Positions 11,252-22,754 of a DNA stretch of 64,000 bases are shown piece by piece. The position numbers and the translations under genes are program-made. Numbering within the stretch: the first letter of the stretch is position 1; each line of letters starts with the position of its first letter. The notes below the pieces were generated by a model, which saw nothing but the letters and a program-made list of their open reading frames with translations, made no database searches and was not told the DNA's origin. This DNA is from Bugula neritina (lineage: Eukaryota > Bryozoa > Gymnolaemata > Cheilostomatida > Bugulidae), in the NCBI GenBank assembly GCA_964035545.1, contig OZ037773.1:10302751-10366750 (forward strand), written 5' to 3'.

Positions 11252-13983
11252 GTGAGTTTTACTTTTAGTTTGAAGAACAAGTTTAAATTCAACCTAAAGT
11301 TTGATTTTTTTAAAAATATATTAAAATTAATATGGATTTAAATTGTAACTATAATTATAATACATATTGTTTTTTATATTTTATATCAGTTTTATGATAT
11401 TACTTAATTTCAACTGGAATCAGACTTAGTTTTTACCCTTTAGTGACTAGAACAAGAACAGTTCAAGAAGTACATGATAATAATTCAATAACAAACATTT
11501 TTATGTAGATAACGTGCAGTTATAGATGTGTTTATTTTTACTTTAGCTGTTAGTGTTGAATTTCAATTAAAATGTAAGCATTTTAAATGTATTTCAAATT
11601 TATTAAAATTTAGAATAAGTAATAATAAAGTTGGCATCTCCCAATGGCAGATATTGTTTTCAGTATTGGTATGATTCCATGTGTTGGTATTTTTTCTGTA
11701 GTTAGTTGTTTTTGAGCTAGTCTGAACTCAAAGCGATCCTGAATTTGTTTGTTATTTATTTTTAATATATTAGTTTCTGTTTTAGCTAGGGTGCTTTTTT
11801 ATTTTAACTTCTGTAAATTATAAAAGGAAGTACCCTAGGAGTTATCAAAGTCTTATTATTTATTATAATTAAAGTGTTCTAATTTAGAAACACTGATAAT
11901 GATTGAGTATGACCTTGAAGTTTTTTATAGGACGGTGACAGTGTTGGTTGGTTAAATAATTTAATTTTAATTATTTAAAGTTGGAATGTGACTTGGGCCA
12001 CTAATGATAACAAGTTATCATTTCAGATTCACTCAGTAAGTGTCATTAGAATCTAACTCTAACACATCCAGCTAACACTCATCCATAGCATTAGATCTGA
12101 TTTTATTACAAAGCTGTAGCACGAGAGACTGGAAACTGTTCATACTTATTACTAGTGAAAACCTAATTACAGCAAATAGTTTAGTAAGATTAGTTTAAGT
12201 AATGAACTGCTTCTCTTAGCATCACATACTGCTTTTATCTCGCCATCTACAAACCTTATCAGTGTTACTCAGCACTAGATTATCCAGTTTTAGGAAAACT
12301 TAGAGATCATTGTGTCGCCAGTCTTGTCTCTATAGGGCTATCACAATGCAGCTTTCCTTTATCTTAGTAATAATATGGTGCCAGTTTATACAATGTCATA
12401 AATGGTTTATTCATTTATTCATTTGTTTGGAGCCACCGCATGCAGGTTACCATGGTAACTTGACTGAAGTATATAAATGCGTAGACTGCATAAATAATAA
12501 CTACATGGTGACTAGATAAAGTATAGTGATAGCGCATGGCTCACTTGTTTTAGTAATCTCTCACAAATTAGTAGACTGTGTCCAGCAAATGTAGGACATA
12601 TTGCTGTTTTATTGAGGTCTCTTAAACTAGCTCAGATTATGCTAGTTCAGAGTTAAATGTACTCTAGTACCAGTCTTCATTTCTGTTCAATTTTTTTATT
12701 TGTATTTTAATTTAACACCGGATGAAGTTTTTACTACTTGCATTAAGCCACTCATCGTTAACAGTTCTCAAACAATCCTAACAATTGACTATTGAAAATC
12801 ATGTCATGTTTCTGCTGAATTTTTCAAGCCGTGCTATTCTAATAACAAAAGATGTATACAATACCACTCTTTTCAATTCATACAAACAACTTGTAACTTT
12901 TAAATATGTTTATGATTTCTCTGAATGCCGAGTTGACTTAGTTTGTTATCTCGGTGCTAAGTGGACAATAAGTAGCTGCGGTAGAACTACAACAAGCTAT
13001 TACTCCTTGTAAGGGGATCTATTTTTTGTTGAGTTTATTTACCAAGGGTATTAGTGCTCAACATAAATGCCATCATATCAGAAAGCACTGCCCTTCTAGA
13101 AATACTGTCAGCCTCTATAAACTTTGGCTGTTAGGTGGGTCATCTTAAGGGGTGTCAGCATTTCAAAACCCATGCTGTCTCTCTGATTCTCAAGGCAGCA
13201 TTAACCAGCATGGTGTCAGTATGTGTCAACATGGTGTCAACATGGTGTCAGCATGGTGTCAACAGTTATCTCTATAAAGCCTAAAGTCAATAATAACCAC
13301 TCATATTAACCACTGAGGTGAACTAATCTTGCTTATTTATGCTACACACTGATGATCAAGTTTAATTATAACAAGTTTCAATATTTGTGGAATTACCTTC
13401 ATGAGTTGATACGTTATATAAATTTAGATAAGATTTTTAGTGCTGAATTAAAATATGTTTGACTTTAAAGTTTACTCTCTCAAGTGCATTTCATTTTAGC
13501 TCTAAATTTAGTTACTTTGACCCTTTGTTTGCGTAGAGTAGTTTTTGTGGTGTTGTATTCCAGTATCGAGTTCTCTCTTATTCTATTGTGTTTTTACTTG
13601 GCATTCATTGCACGAGATTTCTTAGAATGTGTCATACCCCATTAGGACTACAGATCTCATTTCTCTGTCAACCTATTCGACCATATATACTCTTTGACTA
13701 TATATACTCTTTAAATATATATACTCTTTGCCCAGCTGATGTGTTTCATATTCATATACTGCACCTGCATGTAACATTATGTCTAAAAATGAATTTTAAA
13801 ATTCTCCAGCTGGCTCTCAACTGTCTATATTTTGTGTCCATATATACTGAAACATATTATCTGAAGAAAAATAAACCCTCAGGATTTCTACATAATTGAC
13901 AGCAAAGTTAGATAATAGGATCCTTTTTTAGATGAGTTTGACCTAATTACCAACAATACAAACACACAATATATTATTCTATT

Positions 13984-14062
13984 ACACAGTTGTGTTATTT
14001 TATTATATTATCAGAGTGTCAATATGACACTGAGATAATATGATAGAATAACAGAGCTGTGT
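13984..14062. repeat. Near-perfect palindrome, 38-bp arms, almost no loop
   Basis: Bases 13,984-14,021 pair with 14,024-14,062 at about 32 of 38 positions, with only two or three unpaired bases between the arms. It could extrude as a hairpin, or be a collapsed miniature inverted-repeat element. Confidence 0.75.
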
Positions 14063-14229
14063 GTGTGATCTGCTACAGCTGCTTAGCAGTGACATCTCTC
14101 CAAGTAGTTTACTCTTTCTTCACACACAGATAAGTAATGTCTTTAGACCTCTATGTAAATTATTCTCTTATCTATGAGATTAATTATACTATTCACTGTT
14201 TGACTTGCGTTACTCTAGTGTTTTCTTTA

Positions 14230-14640
14230 TGCTCTCAGCACAACTCTCTCTCTCAGTCTAACTCTCTCTCAGTCCAACTCACTCTCTCTCAGTCTAACTC
14301 TCTCTCAGTACAACACTCTCTCAGTCTAACTCTCTCTCAGTCTAACTCTCTCTCTCAGTACAACTCACTCTCTCAGTCTAACTGTCTCTCAGTCCAACTC
14401 ACTCTCCCAGTACAACTCTCTCACTCACTACAACTCACTCTCCCAGTACAACTCTCTCTCAGTACAACTCTCTCTCCCAATCCAACTCTCTCTCCCAATC
14501 CAACTCTCTCTCACTCACTACAACTCTCTTTCTCAGTCTAACTCTCTCTCAGTACAACTCACTCTCTCAGTACAACTCTCTCCCAGTACGACTCTCTCTC
14601 TCAGTTATACTCTCTCCCTCACTACAACTCACTCATACTC
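14230..14640. repeat. CTCTCTCAGTACAACT-type minisatellite
   Basis: Variable units of 14-20 bp made of CT runs followed by CAGTCTAA, CAGTACAA or CAGTCCAA are repeated about 25 times. Open frames over it are repeat artefacts. Confidence 0.9.
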
Positions 14641-15222
14641 AGTAAATGGCTTTTTACGTAAATGTCTATGTAGTTTTGTTTCTCGCTGGAAATAGTATTT
14701 TCAAAGAGCAAAAAATGACTATGTCGTCTACTATTTTTGAGCGAGAGAAGTAAAAACTAGCGCTACTCTACTCTCTGATAATGTCAGAATTATTAAATCG
14801 TAGACCGTATTGCAGGGGAGACAATTACTAGAAAAAGCTACAAGCTGTAATTGATTAGTTAATTAGTATTGGTAATTAGCCTTAATAATGATTCAGTTGA
14901 TCAACAGGTGTGCTTAATTTCTAATCAATACAACTGGACCAGCTGTTTGGGTCTTACAGTTACTTCTATGTATTATTCCTGTCTTATTTGTATGTTACAT
15001 TCCATTACCAACACTGATTCACACAATCACCAATTGAATTGCTAAACTTTCTGTTATATCTACTTGATTATATGATTCATTGCTATTGTTTCCTGACCCA
15101 AACAATTGTCTTCTCTCCAGCTCATTTCCTGTTCATTTGTAGACATACTGAGGACCTACCCGTTTCTGTTGTGGGTGCGGGAGCTGTGTAGTGCGCCCCG
15201 CTATGCCCTGTAAGCATCAGAT

Positions 15223-18200
15223 ATGAGATGCTATGTGAACAGATTCACTCTTCTGCTAGTCATAGCTGTGGTTCCTGTGCTACTTCTCTACTACATAGCT
15301 TCAACAACAACTCGTAAGTACGGGTGGGTGTGGACCCCCTCACCACCACCACTGTCAGCGATGCTGTTAGGGCTAATTTTATGGTCTACTATTTTCTATG
15401 ACTTTTGTATCATTTTACATCCAGTGATTCAAATCTGTTCAGTCATGACTGACTGGTAGATGCTAGTCGTGCATTACCTTTGAGTTTTGGTGCTCTTTGG
15501 TCTGGGAAGGTAGTAATATGTATGATAATTGTAACCAGCATTCTTAATCTAGTTTCACTTTACAGGCTATAGTTTCTAGTCCCAGCCATTAAACTATAAT
15601 ACTTATAGTTTCAGTTCAGTGGTCCCAGCTATGTTTACCCAGTGTATTCTATCTCCCTACTAACCATAGTCTATAGCAAGGTGCCAACATGAAGCATACT
15701 GTAGGCCTACTCTGTTTACTCTACACATACATTAAGTGGAAAGTGGTGTTACAGCATCTACACCTCCTACTAATATTTGTTCCCCCCCCCCCCCCCCCCT
15801 GTCATTTACTGCAGAAAATCTTATATGTTCACTAATTCTAACAGATCCACTTTTTGTGGAGGAGAAAATTCCCAACGAAGGATTACCTTCCCATATATAA
15901 TGCATTTACAGCCCACTTTCCCCCAGGGTATATGTATTAGTGAATACGAGAAGAAATACATGAGTTATTTAAACCGTGTTTTACCCTCAGGAAATGTCAC
16001 AAATTATCCAGTGATGTAACACAACTCACTCAGGGGGTGCTCAGGGGGTGCTCCAGGCACACTGCCAGTCATACTCTATCAACTCTATTAACAACTCATC
16101 AGCTATAATTAGCTGACTGAAGTCTATTCAAAGTATTAATATAATTACTCTTGTCATCTATTGGTAATGATTTCTATTTAATAATATCTACTAGCTGATA
16201 GCATAGAGCAGCTGTACGCAGGGTTAAGTTAAGCAGAGTTATCATTGCATTGAACCTACGGCACTGTCTGCGATCTTACAGTGGTGTAAGTTGACCATAA
16301 GGGGGTTACAGTGGTGTAACGTATATTTGTGGTGTTATCCCCCTGTGTATGTTTCAGCCTCCCTCCAGGTAGTGGGCGGTGACTTCGAGGGACTGGAAGA
16401 TATTGTTCAGCAACTTAATGATGCCCAGTCAGACAACCATAGACTCAGGACTCAGTTAGGGTGCGTTCTTTACTAAACACTAGTCACTAATTATCAATAT
16501 GAAGAGACAACTCCGGGTTTAGGCGCCACCTTGGATAAAATACGTAGTTTACAATTACTTTACGATACAATATGTCTCCTAAGGTTGTCTTGAAACAGCC
16601 GTGTATTTCTCAGGGCTGTACTACTTGTGCGGGCTGTGGGGTGACTGTTTTTACTGTTTCTATGTTGTAGGGGTCTCCAGGCTAAACTGGGGGAACACAA
16701 CTTCTCTAAGACAGTGCCACAGTGTGAGGTTAGTCTGTCTGTTTGTCATTGTATTTGCTTCTGAAACTCTACATCTTTATATGTAATAATATTTATATGT
16801 TACAGATTTTACACATATATATTACAGATAATACACGTATATATTACATATAATACACATATATATTACAGATAATACACACATATTCATTACAGATAAT
16901 ACACGTATATATTACAGATAATACACATATGCATAGTATGTGCTGGGTACGATGCATCACGTCACGTCACCACTGTTATCAAGTCTATCCTCTTCTACCG
17001 ACATAATACTCTACACCTACACCTCGTAGTTGACTCTATTTCCCTTCCCATACTCAACACTCTCCTGGAATCCTGGGAAATCCCATCAGGTGAGTGAAAG
17101 GGGACAACTCTCAATTCACGTTTATTGTGTTTTGTATGTCTAGGGAAGGAATATCATCACAAACTCTGCCAGTTGTTTATGTCTGCTTCTAGTGACAATG
17201 GATTTAGAATATCTTAGTTATGTGGAGGTAACTCCTTATGTATTATTTATTATAGCTCTAGAACTACCCCAGTTGCTAGTCTATTTCCATTATATCTGAT
17301 TGATTTAAGTTTAACTTTAAAAAATTAATTTGTTTTAATTCATGCTACTATGTTCGAGATATCATTGCACTGTATTGTAGTATTATACTACTTTTACTCT
17401 AGATATCATTGAACTGTATTGTAGTATTATACTACTTTTACTTTAGATATCACTGCACTGTATTGTAGTATTATACTCCTTTTACTCTAGATATCACTGC
17501 ACTGTATTGTAGTATTATACTACTTTTACTCTAGATATCATTGTACTGTATTGTAGTATTATACTCTTTCTACTCTAGATATCATTGCACTGTATTGTAG
17601 TATTATACTCCTTCTACTCTAGATATCGTTGCACTGTATTGTAGTATTATACTCCTTCTACTCTAGATATCATTGCACTGTATTGTAGTATTATACTCCT
17701 TCTACTCGACCTCTACGATACAACAAGATGTCTCCTGGATACCGAATGCTCACTACTCCGGAGTTTATGGTTTGATGAAGTTACAGATGCCGTATGTTCT
17801 GCCAGCTACAGTTGAAAAGGTATTCAGTGTTAGCTTATATAGGTCAGTGTGTAGTATATAGGTCAGTGTGTAGTATATAGGTCAGTGTGTAGTATATAGG
17901 TTAGTGTGTAGTATATAGGTCAGTGTGTAGTATATAGGTCAGTGTGCTGTATATAGGTCAGTGTGTAGTATATAGGTCAGTGTGTAGTATATAGGTCAGT
18001 GTGCTGTATATAGGTCAGTGTGTTGTATATAGGTCAGTGTGTTGTATAGAGGTTAGTGTGTTGTATATAGGTCAGTGTGTTGTATATAGGTCAGTGTGTT
18101 GTATATAGGTCAGTGTGTTGTATATAGGTCAGTGTGTAGTATATAGGTCAGTGTCTAAACTCTAATATATAGGTCAAAATGTGGTGTAGAGTACATGCAC

Positions 18201-21200
18201 ATATACGTCAGTAATGTACGTACATATATATACATACCACAGGTTCTCTTACTGGACACTGATGTACTATTCTCGGCTGACGTAGCAGAACTATGGAGTA
18301 TGTTTGACTTATTCTCTGCGGACCAGTACCTTGGCTTAGTGGAGAACCTCAGTGACTGGTATCTTCACAGTTCAGGGCTCACTGCATGGCCCGCAGTGGT
18401 AAGTCTGTTAGCTGTTGCTCTTTCTGTAGTGTGGACAGACTGTGTGTAGCCAGGGTTCTAGGATTCCTATGCTGTGTGGTTATAGGGACGGGGGTTCAAC
18501 ACCGGAGTAATGTTGATGCAGCTGAGAGTCATGAGGGAGAGGAACTGGGCTAAGTTGTGGAGACACACGGCTAACAAGTATCTCCCAGAGGCTGGGCCAA
18601 CTAAACTGGCTGATCAGGTGCGGAGCAATTTGATTGGTTGATTACTTCTCTTACTGATTCTTATTGGCCTATTTATACTAGTCTTTGAGCCTATTGGTTA
18701 CTCTATTGAGTTTGGCTTGTATTCCAATTTTAAACAATTTTATTGTCAGTTTGTGTCGTAAAATGATTTCATGCCAGTTCTTTCTCTTTGTTCATTGAAT
18801 TAAATTAGCTACATGTTGTTATGTTATACATATTGTGATAGTAGTATAATTTATTATTAGTATCTATTGCGTTCTACATTTTATATCAGCCCACTAACTA
18901 GTATGTGTATTAATTAATTGAATATATGCCTATATTACACTATATGATACTACCTTCATCTAGGATATTATAAATGCCGTCATTAAAGACAACGTGCGCA
19001 TTGTACACACTCTGCCGTGTAACTGGAACATCCAGGTCACCTACCGATCCACTTTTGAGCCAACGTGCTACTCTACAGCTAATGTCAAGGTCAGTTAACT
19101 GACGCATGTCAGTCATAGTATCACTCTCCTCTCAGTCATAGTATCACTCTCCTCTCAGTCATAGTATCACTCTCCTCTCAGTCATAGTATCACTCTCCTC
19201 TCAGTCACAGTATCACTCTCCTCTCAGTCATAGTATCACTCTCCTCTCAGTTATAGTATCACTCTCTTCTCAGTCATAGTGTCACTCACCTCTCAGTTAT
19301 AGTATCATTTCTTGTCAAATATTCTGTTTTCTCAATTGCTTTATTTCAGTTACAAATAATTTACTTGAAACTTTCAATACGCAAATCAATGCATTTTTTT
19401 ATTAGAGTCAAAGATTTCAATTTAATAAAAATACACTACATGTATTCAAATCAGGAGAACTTTCAGAGTAGTGTTGTACCCATTATGTTTATGTGCTGCT
19501 TATAGGTGGTCCATTTCAACTCCCCCGCCAAGTATCAGGTGTACTTTGGAGACTCGACTAAGGACGCTGTGTCAGACTATTTCAAGAACATCTACTTCAT
19601 GTTCCTACAGTACGATGGCAACTTGCTAAAACACAAATCCCTAGCAGCTAAGTGTCACCACCAGAGGTCGGGCAACTCCACCACCCACCCGACAATCGTG
19701 AGTTTCATGTTTACTTTCTCAGCTATAAACTCTCCACACAGCGTCTATTGGGAGTTCTGATAATCTATGCTAAGAAATTGCAGCACCTGCTACTCTTAGG
19801 ACAAGTGTGTTGTGTTGGGAAATTCCACTCTGTGTTGGGGAAATCCCACTCATGTTGTATTATAATGTTCAGACTAAATTGCTAGTCTTGCTTGGCACTG
19901 AGTTTATTTATAGCCTGTGTTCTTACACTCTATACCTGCTTTCTGCATCTAGTTTGTTGAATTTATTGCTCAACATTGTATTAGAGTTTTCTTCTCATAC
20001 ATTGCAGTATATCTAGACTCTGTATACCTGTGTTACCTACTATCAGTTGTTACACTGTATTGCAGGCGGACTTGTTAGAGAAGAGTGTGGAGTTATCTTC
20101 TGCCTGCTATCACGTGGAGGGGATCAGACAGAGCAGTAGAGGACGACTCCACCTCTACTATCTCAAGTATAACAGCAGTGTGGACACAGAGTCAGGGGAC
20201 ATAACTCTAGTGGCTCAACTCAGCATAGACAGACTGGGTGTGAGTTGTCTACACATTGTGTATGTGTTGATACTGTGATGTGTTGATAATGTGATGTGTT
20301 GATAATGTGATGTGTTGATACTGTGATGTGTTGATACTATGATGTGTTGATAATGTGATGTGTTGATACTGTGATGTGTTGATAATGTGATGTGTTGATA
20401 CTATGATGTTTTGATGATGTGATGTGTTGATAATGTGATGTGTTGATAATGTGATGTGTTGATACTGTGATGTGTTGATAATGTGATGTGTTGATAATGT
20501 GATGTGTTGATACTATGATGTGTTGATAATGTGATGTGTTGATACTGTGATGTGTTGATAATGTGATGTGTTGATACTATGATGTTTTGATGATGTGATG
20601 TGTTGATACTGTGATGTGTTGATACTATGATGTGTTGATACTATGATGTGTTGATACTGTGATGTGTTGATACTATGATGTGTTGATACTATGATGTGTT
20701 GATACTATGATGTGTTGATACTATGATGTGTTGATACTATGATGTGTTGATACTATATAATGCGTTGATACTATGATGTGTTGATACTATGATGTGTTGA
20801 TAGTGTGATGTGTTGATACTGTGATGTGTTGATACTATGAGGTGTTGATGCTATGATGTGTTGATACTGTGATGTGTTGATACTATATAATGCGTTGATA
20901 CTATGATGTGTTGATACTATGATGTGTTGATAGTGTGATGTGTTGATACTGTGATGTGTTGATACTATGATGTGTTGGTACTGTGATGTGTTGATAATGT
21001 GACGTGTTGACACTATGATGTGTAGAAACTAAAGTGTTGACACGTATTCTACAGGTGCTGGAGCTTCTCTGTGAACACTGGACGGGTCCCATGAGTCTAG
21101 CCTTGTATCTGAGTGACGCTGAGGCCCAGCAGTTCCACGACTTTGTGTCCAACTCTCCCTCTATCAGTCATAGACAGAACATAGGCTATCATGTTGTCTT

Positions 21201-22180
21201 CAAGACGGGGGTGAGTAGCACACCCAGCCATAGACATAGCGTAGGCTATCATGTACAGAGAAAGTATCAGTATGATTGAGAAGTTTCTTTCCTTACAGAC
21301 TCACTACCCGGTCAACTACCTCAGGAATATTGCTCTCAACAATGCCAGGACCCAGTTCGTCTTTCTCACCGACATAGACTTCCTGCCGATGGTCAACATG
21401 TACTCCTACCTCCGAGAAGCTGCCAACTCATACGATATCCACAACAGGAAGTTGGTGAGTCACCTTTGACCTTTCTACTAGTAATTAGTGTCATACTGAG
21501 TGATATGGAGCTCAATGTGAGTTGAGATTGTTAGTTCTATGTATATATAGAAGGTGTCTTAGTGTTTATAATTTTAATAACCAGTTGTTATGCTGTTGGT
21601 TTATGGAGGATTATAACAGCTGTGTGCACATTACTGTTACACTGTGTTTATTCTCATAGTAGAATCTTGATTTCATATAACCCCAATTTTGGTAGCCATG
21701 GTAACTGGATGTTGTAGGCACTGGTTGTCCCTGCCTTTGAGACGCAGCAGTATCGGCCAGCCATGCCCTACGACAAGGTGGAACTCAAGAAGTACGTAGA
21801 TACCGGACAAATACAGATCTTCAGGTGAGTCCTTGACCTTCTCTATGTCAACACACTGGTTGCTAGGCAACCGTGACCTCTGCCTAATCTTCTATGTCTT
21901 GTATTAGATATGATGTGTGGCCTGCCGGTCACAGGCCTACCAACTACAGCCGTTGGTTCAACTCTAGTCAGCCTTACGAAGTATCGTGGGAACCCAACTA
22001 TGAGCCGTACATCCTGGTGAGTCGGGAGTTGGTGCCGAAGTATGACGAGAGGTTCTTTGGCTTCGGCTGGAATAAAGTGTCTCACATAATGGAGGTGGAC
22101 GCTCAGGGGTGAGTCGCTACCACTACTAGTACTAGTAGTAGTACTAGTAGTACTACTAGTACTGCTACTGCTACTACTAG

Positions 22181-22236
<56 letters not shown>

Positions 22237-22754
22237 GTACTAGTACCACTACTACTACTATTTCTTACTTCAGATTTAAGATGGTTGTTGTACCGAATGC
22301 CTTCATAGTTCACTCTCCACACGCCCCCAGCCTGGACATCTCTCAGTACAGAACTAGTCAAGTGTATAGAACGTAAGTCTCTCTGTTTCTTTCTGTCACC
22401 TTTTTCTACGTGAGCTTAATGAACAGGTTTCCTATTGAAATAAATAAAAGTAAACTTCAGTAGATTTTGCTCATAGTGTCTGTTTATACAGAGGTGGTGT
22501 GTTTATACAGAGGAGGTGTGTTTATACAGAGGGGGTGTGTTTATACAGAGGAGGTGTGTTTATACAGAAGGGGTGTGTTTATACAGAGGGGGTGTGTTTG
22601 TACAGAGGGGGTGTGTTTATACAGAGGGGGTGTGTTGGTACAAAGGGGATGTGGTTGCTGTTTCAGCTGTCTCAAGACTCTGAAGAAGGAGTTCCAGAAA
22701 GACTTGTCTAGAAGGTACGGCATTCGAGCCCTGAAGTACCTGTCCAACGACTGA
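15223..22754 (+). CDS. LARGE: LARGE xylosyl- and glucuronyltransferase
   Basis: LARGE is a Golgi bifunctional glycosyltransferase that builds the xylose-glucuronate polymer (matriglycan) on alpha-dystroglycan. Exons: 15223-15313, 16358-16460, 16671-16728, 16918-17089, 17689-17819, 18243-18398, 18486-18617, 18964-19089, 19506-19697, 20066-20239, 21055-21210, 21299-21454, 21718-21824, 21908-22108, 22274-22372, 22667-22754. All phases agree: 713 residues (vertebrate LARGE1 756, LARGE2 about 720). A type II membrane anchor ([19 protein letters not shown]) occupies residues 7-25, then a short stem. The GT8 domain follows ([29 protein letters not shown], DxD in LLLDTDV near residue 190, LPCNWNIQ). 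The GT49-type domain has the DxD in [10 protein letters not shown] near residue 523, then [20 protein letters not shown] and [17 protein letters not shown] near the C terminus. Both catalytic DxD motifs are intact. An in-frame TAA lies 12 bases upstream of the ATG, fixing the start. Confidence 0.97.
15782..15799. repeat. Poly-C tract (18 bp) in LARGE intron 1
   Basis: An uninterrupted run of C. Similar runs of C or G occur at 7926-7936, 23102-23116, 44526-44536, 60862-60877 and 63681-63699, all outside exons. Confidence 0.9.
16795..16930. repeat. About 24-bp tandem repeat containing the acceptor of LARGE exon 4
   Basis: Units of the form ATATATTACAGATAATACAC are repeated about five times. 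The last unit is the real acceptor ATTACAG|ATAATACAC at 16,917, so the array includes the first bases of exon 4, and every earlier copy is a duplicate acceptor. Confidence 0.9.
17351..17706. repeat. 44-bp tandem repeat containing the acceptor of LARGE exon 5
   Basis: The unit contains GATATCATTGCACTGTATTG followed by TAGTATTATACTCCTTCTAC. About eight copies run up to and 18 bases into exon 5, whose acceptor TATTGTAG|TATTATAC is part of the unit. Each copy thus repeats the acceptor and the first six codons. Confidence 0.92.
17825..18170. repeat. 19-bp tandem repeat GTATATAGGTCAGTGTGTA after LARGE exon 5 donor
   Basis: About 17 copies begin within 20 bases of the donor AAG|GTATTC and fill most of the intron. 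Confidence 0.92.
19105..19312. repeat. 23-bp tandem repeat TCAGTCATAGTATCACTCTC in LARGE intron 8
   Basis: Nine near-identical units start about 20 bases after the donor AAG|GTCAGT; the unit starts with TCAGT, as in the donor. Confidence 0.92.
20255..21015. repeat. 16/17-bp tandem repeat TGATGTGTTGATACTG, about 45 copies, LARGE intron 10
   Basis: The array starts about 20 bases after the exon 10 donor GGT|GTGAGT and fills 760 of 815 intron bases. Higher-order variants occur (ACTATATAATGCGT appears twice, 130 bases apart), showing duplication of blocks. Open frames across it, on either strand, are repeat artefacts. Confidence 0.95.
22118..22262. repeat. ACT/TAG triplet microsatellite in LARGE intron 14
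   Basis: Mostly (TAC)n with TAG interruptions, starting a few bases after the donor. A minus-strand serine/threonine-rich reading frame across it is an artefact. Confidence 0.95.
22478..22650. repeat. 19-bp tandem repeat GTTTATACAGAGGGGGTGT in LARGE intron 15
   Basis: Nine units end about 20 bases before the exon 16 acceptor. Confidence 0.92.

Larger units (their letters stand above)
11252..15120. other. Long A+T-rich stretch without coding exons (possible first intron of LARGE)
   Basis: No conserved exon was found. It holds a CATGGTGTCAACATGGTGTC repeat (about 13,195-13,262), an ATATATACTCTTT triplication (13,683-13,731), a 38-bp-armed palindrome (13,984-14,062) and a 400-bp CTCTCTCAGTACAACT array (about 14,230-14,640). 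Confidence 0.5.

Noticed and set aside
13588-13899. 103-residue plus-strand ORF upstream of LARGE
   Set aside because: Low-complexity hydrophobic translation of A+T-rich DNA with an ATATATACTCTTT triplication; no splice or homology support.
20771-21152. Minus-strand frames with [12 protein letters not shown] repeats
   Set aside because: Translation of the intronic 16/17-bp repeat of LARGE; antisense to a proven intron.
21843-22361. 172-residue minus-strand frame with a poly-serine tract
   Set aside because: Antisense to LARGE exons 14-15 and the ACT triplet repeat; no splice or start support.
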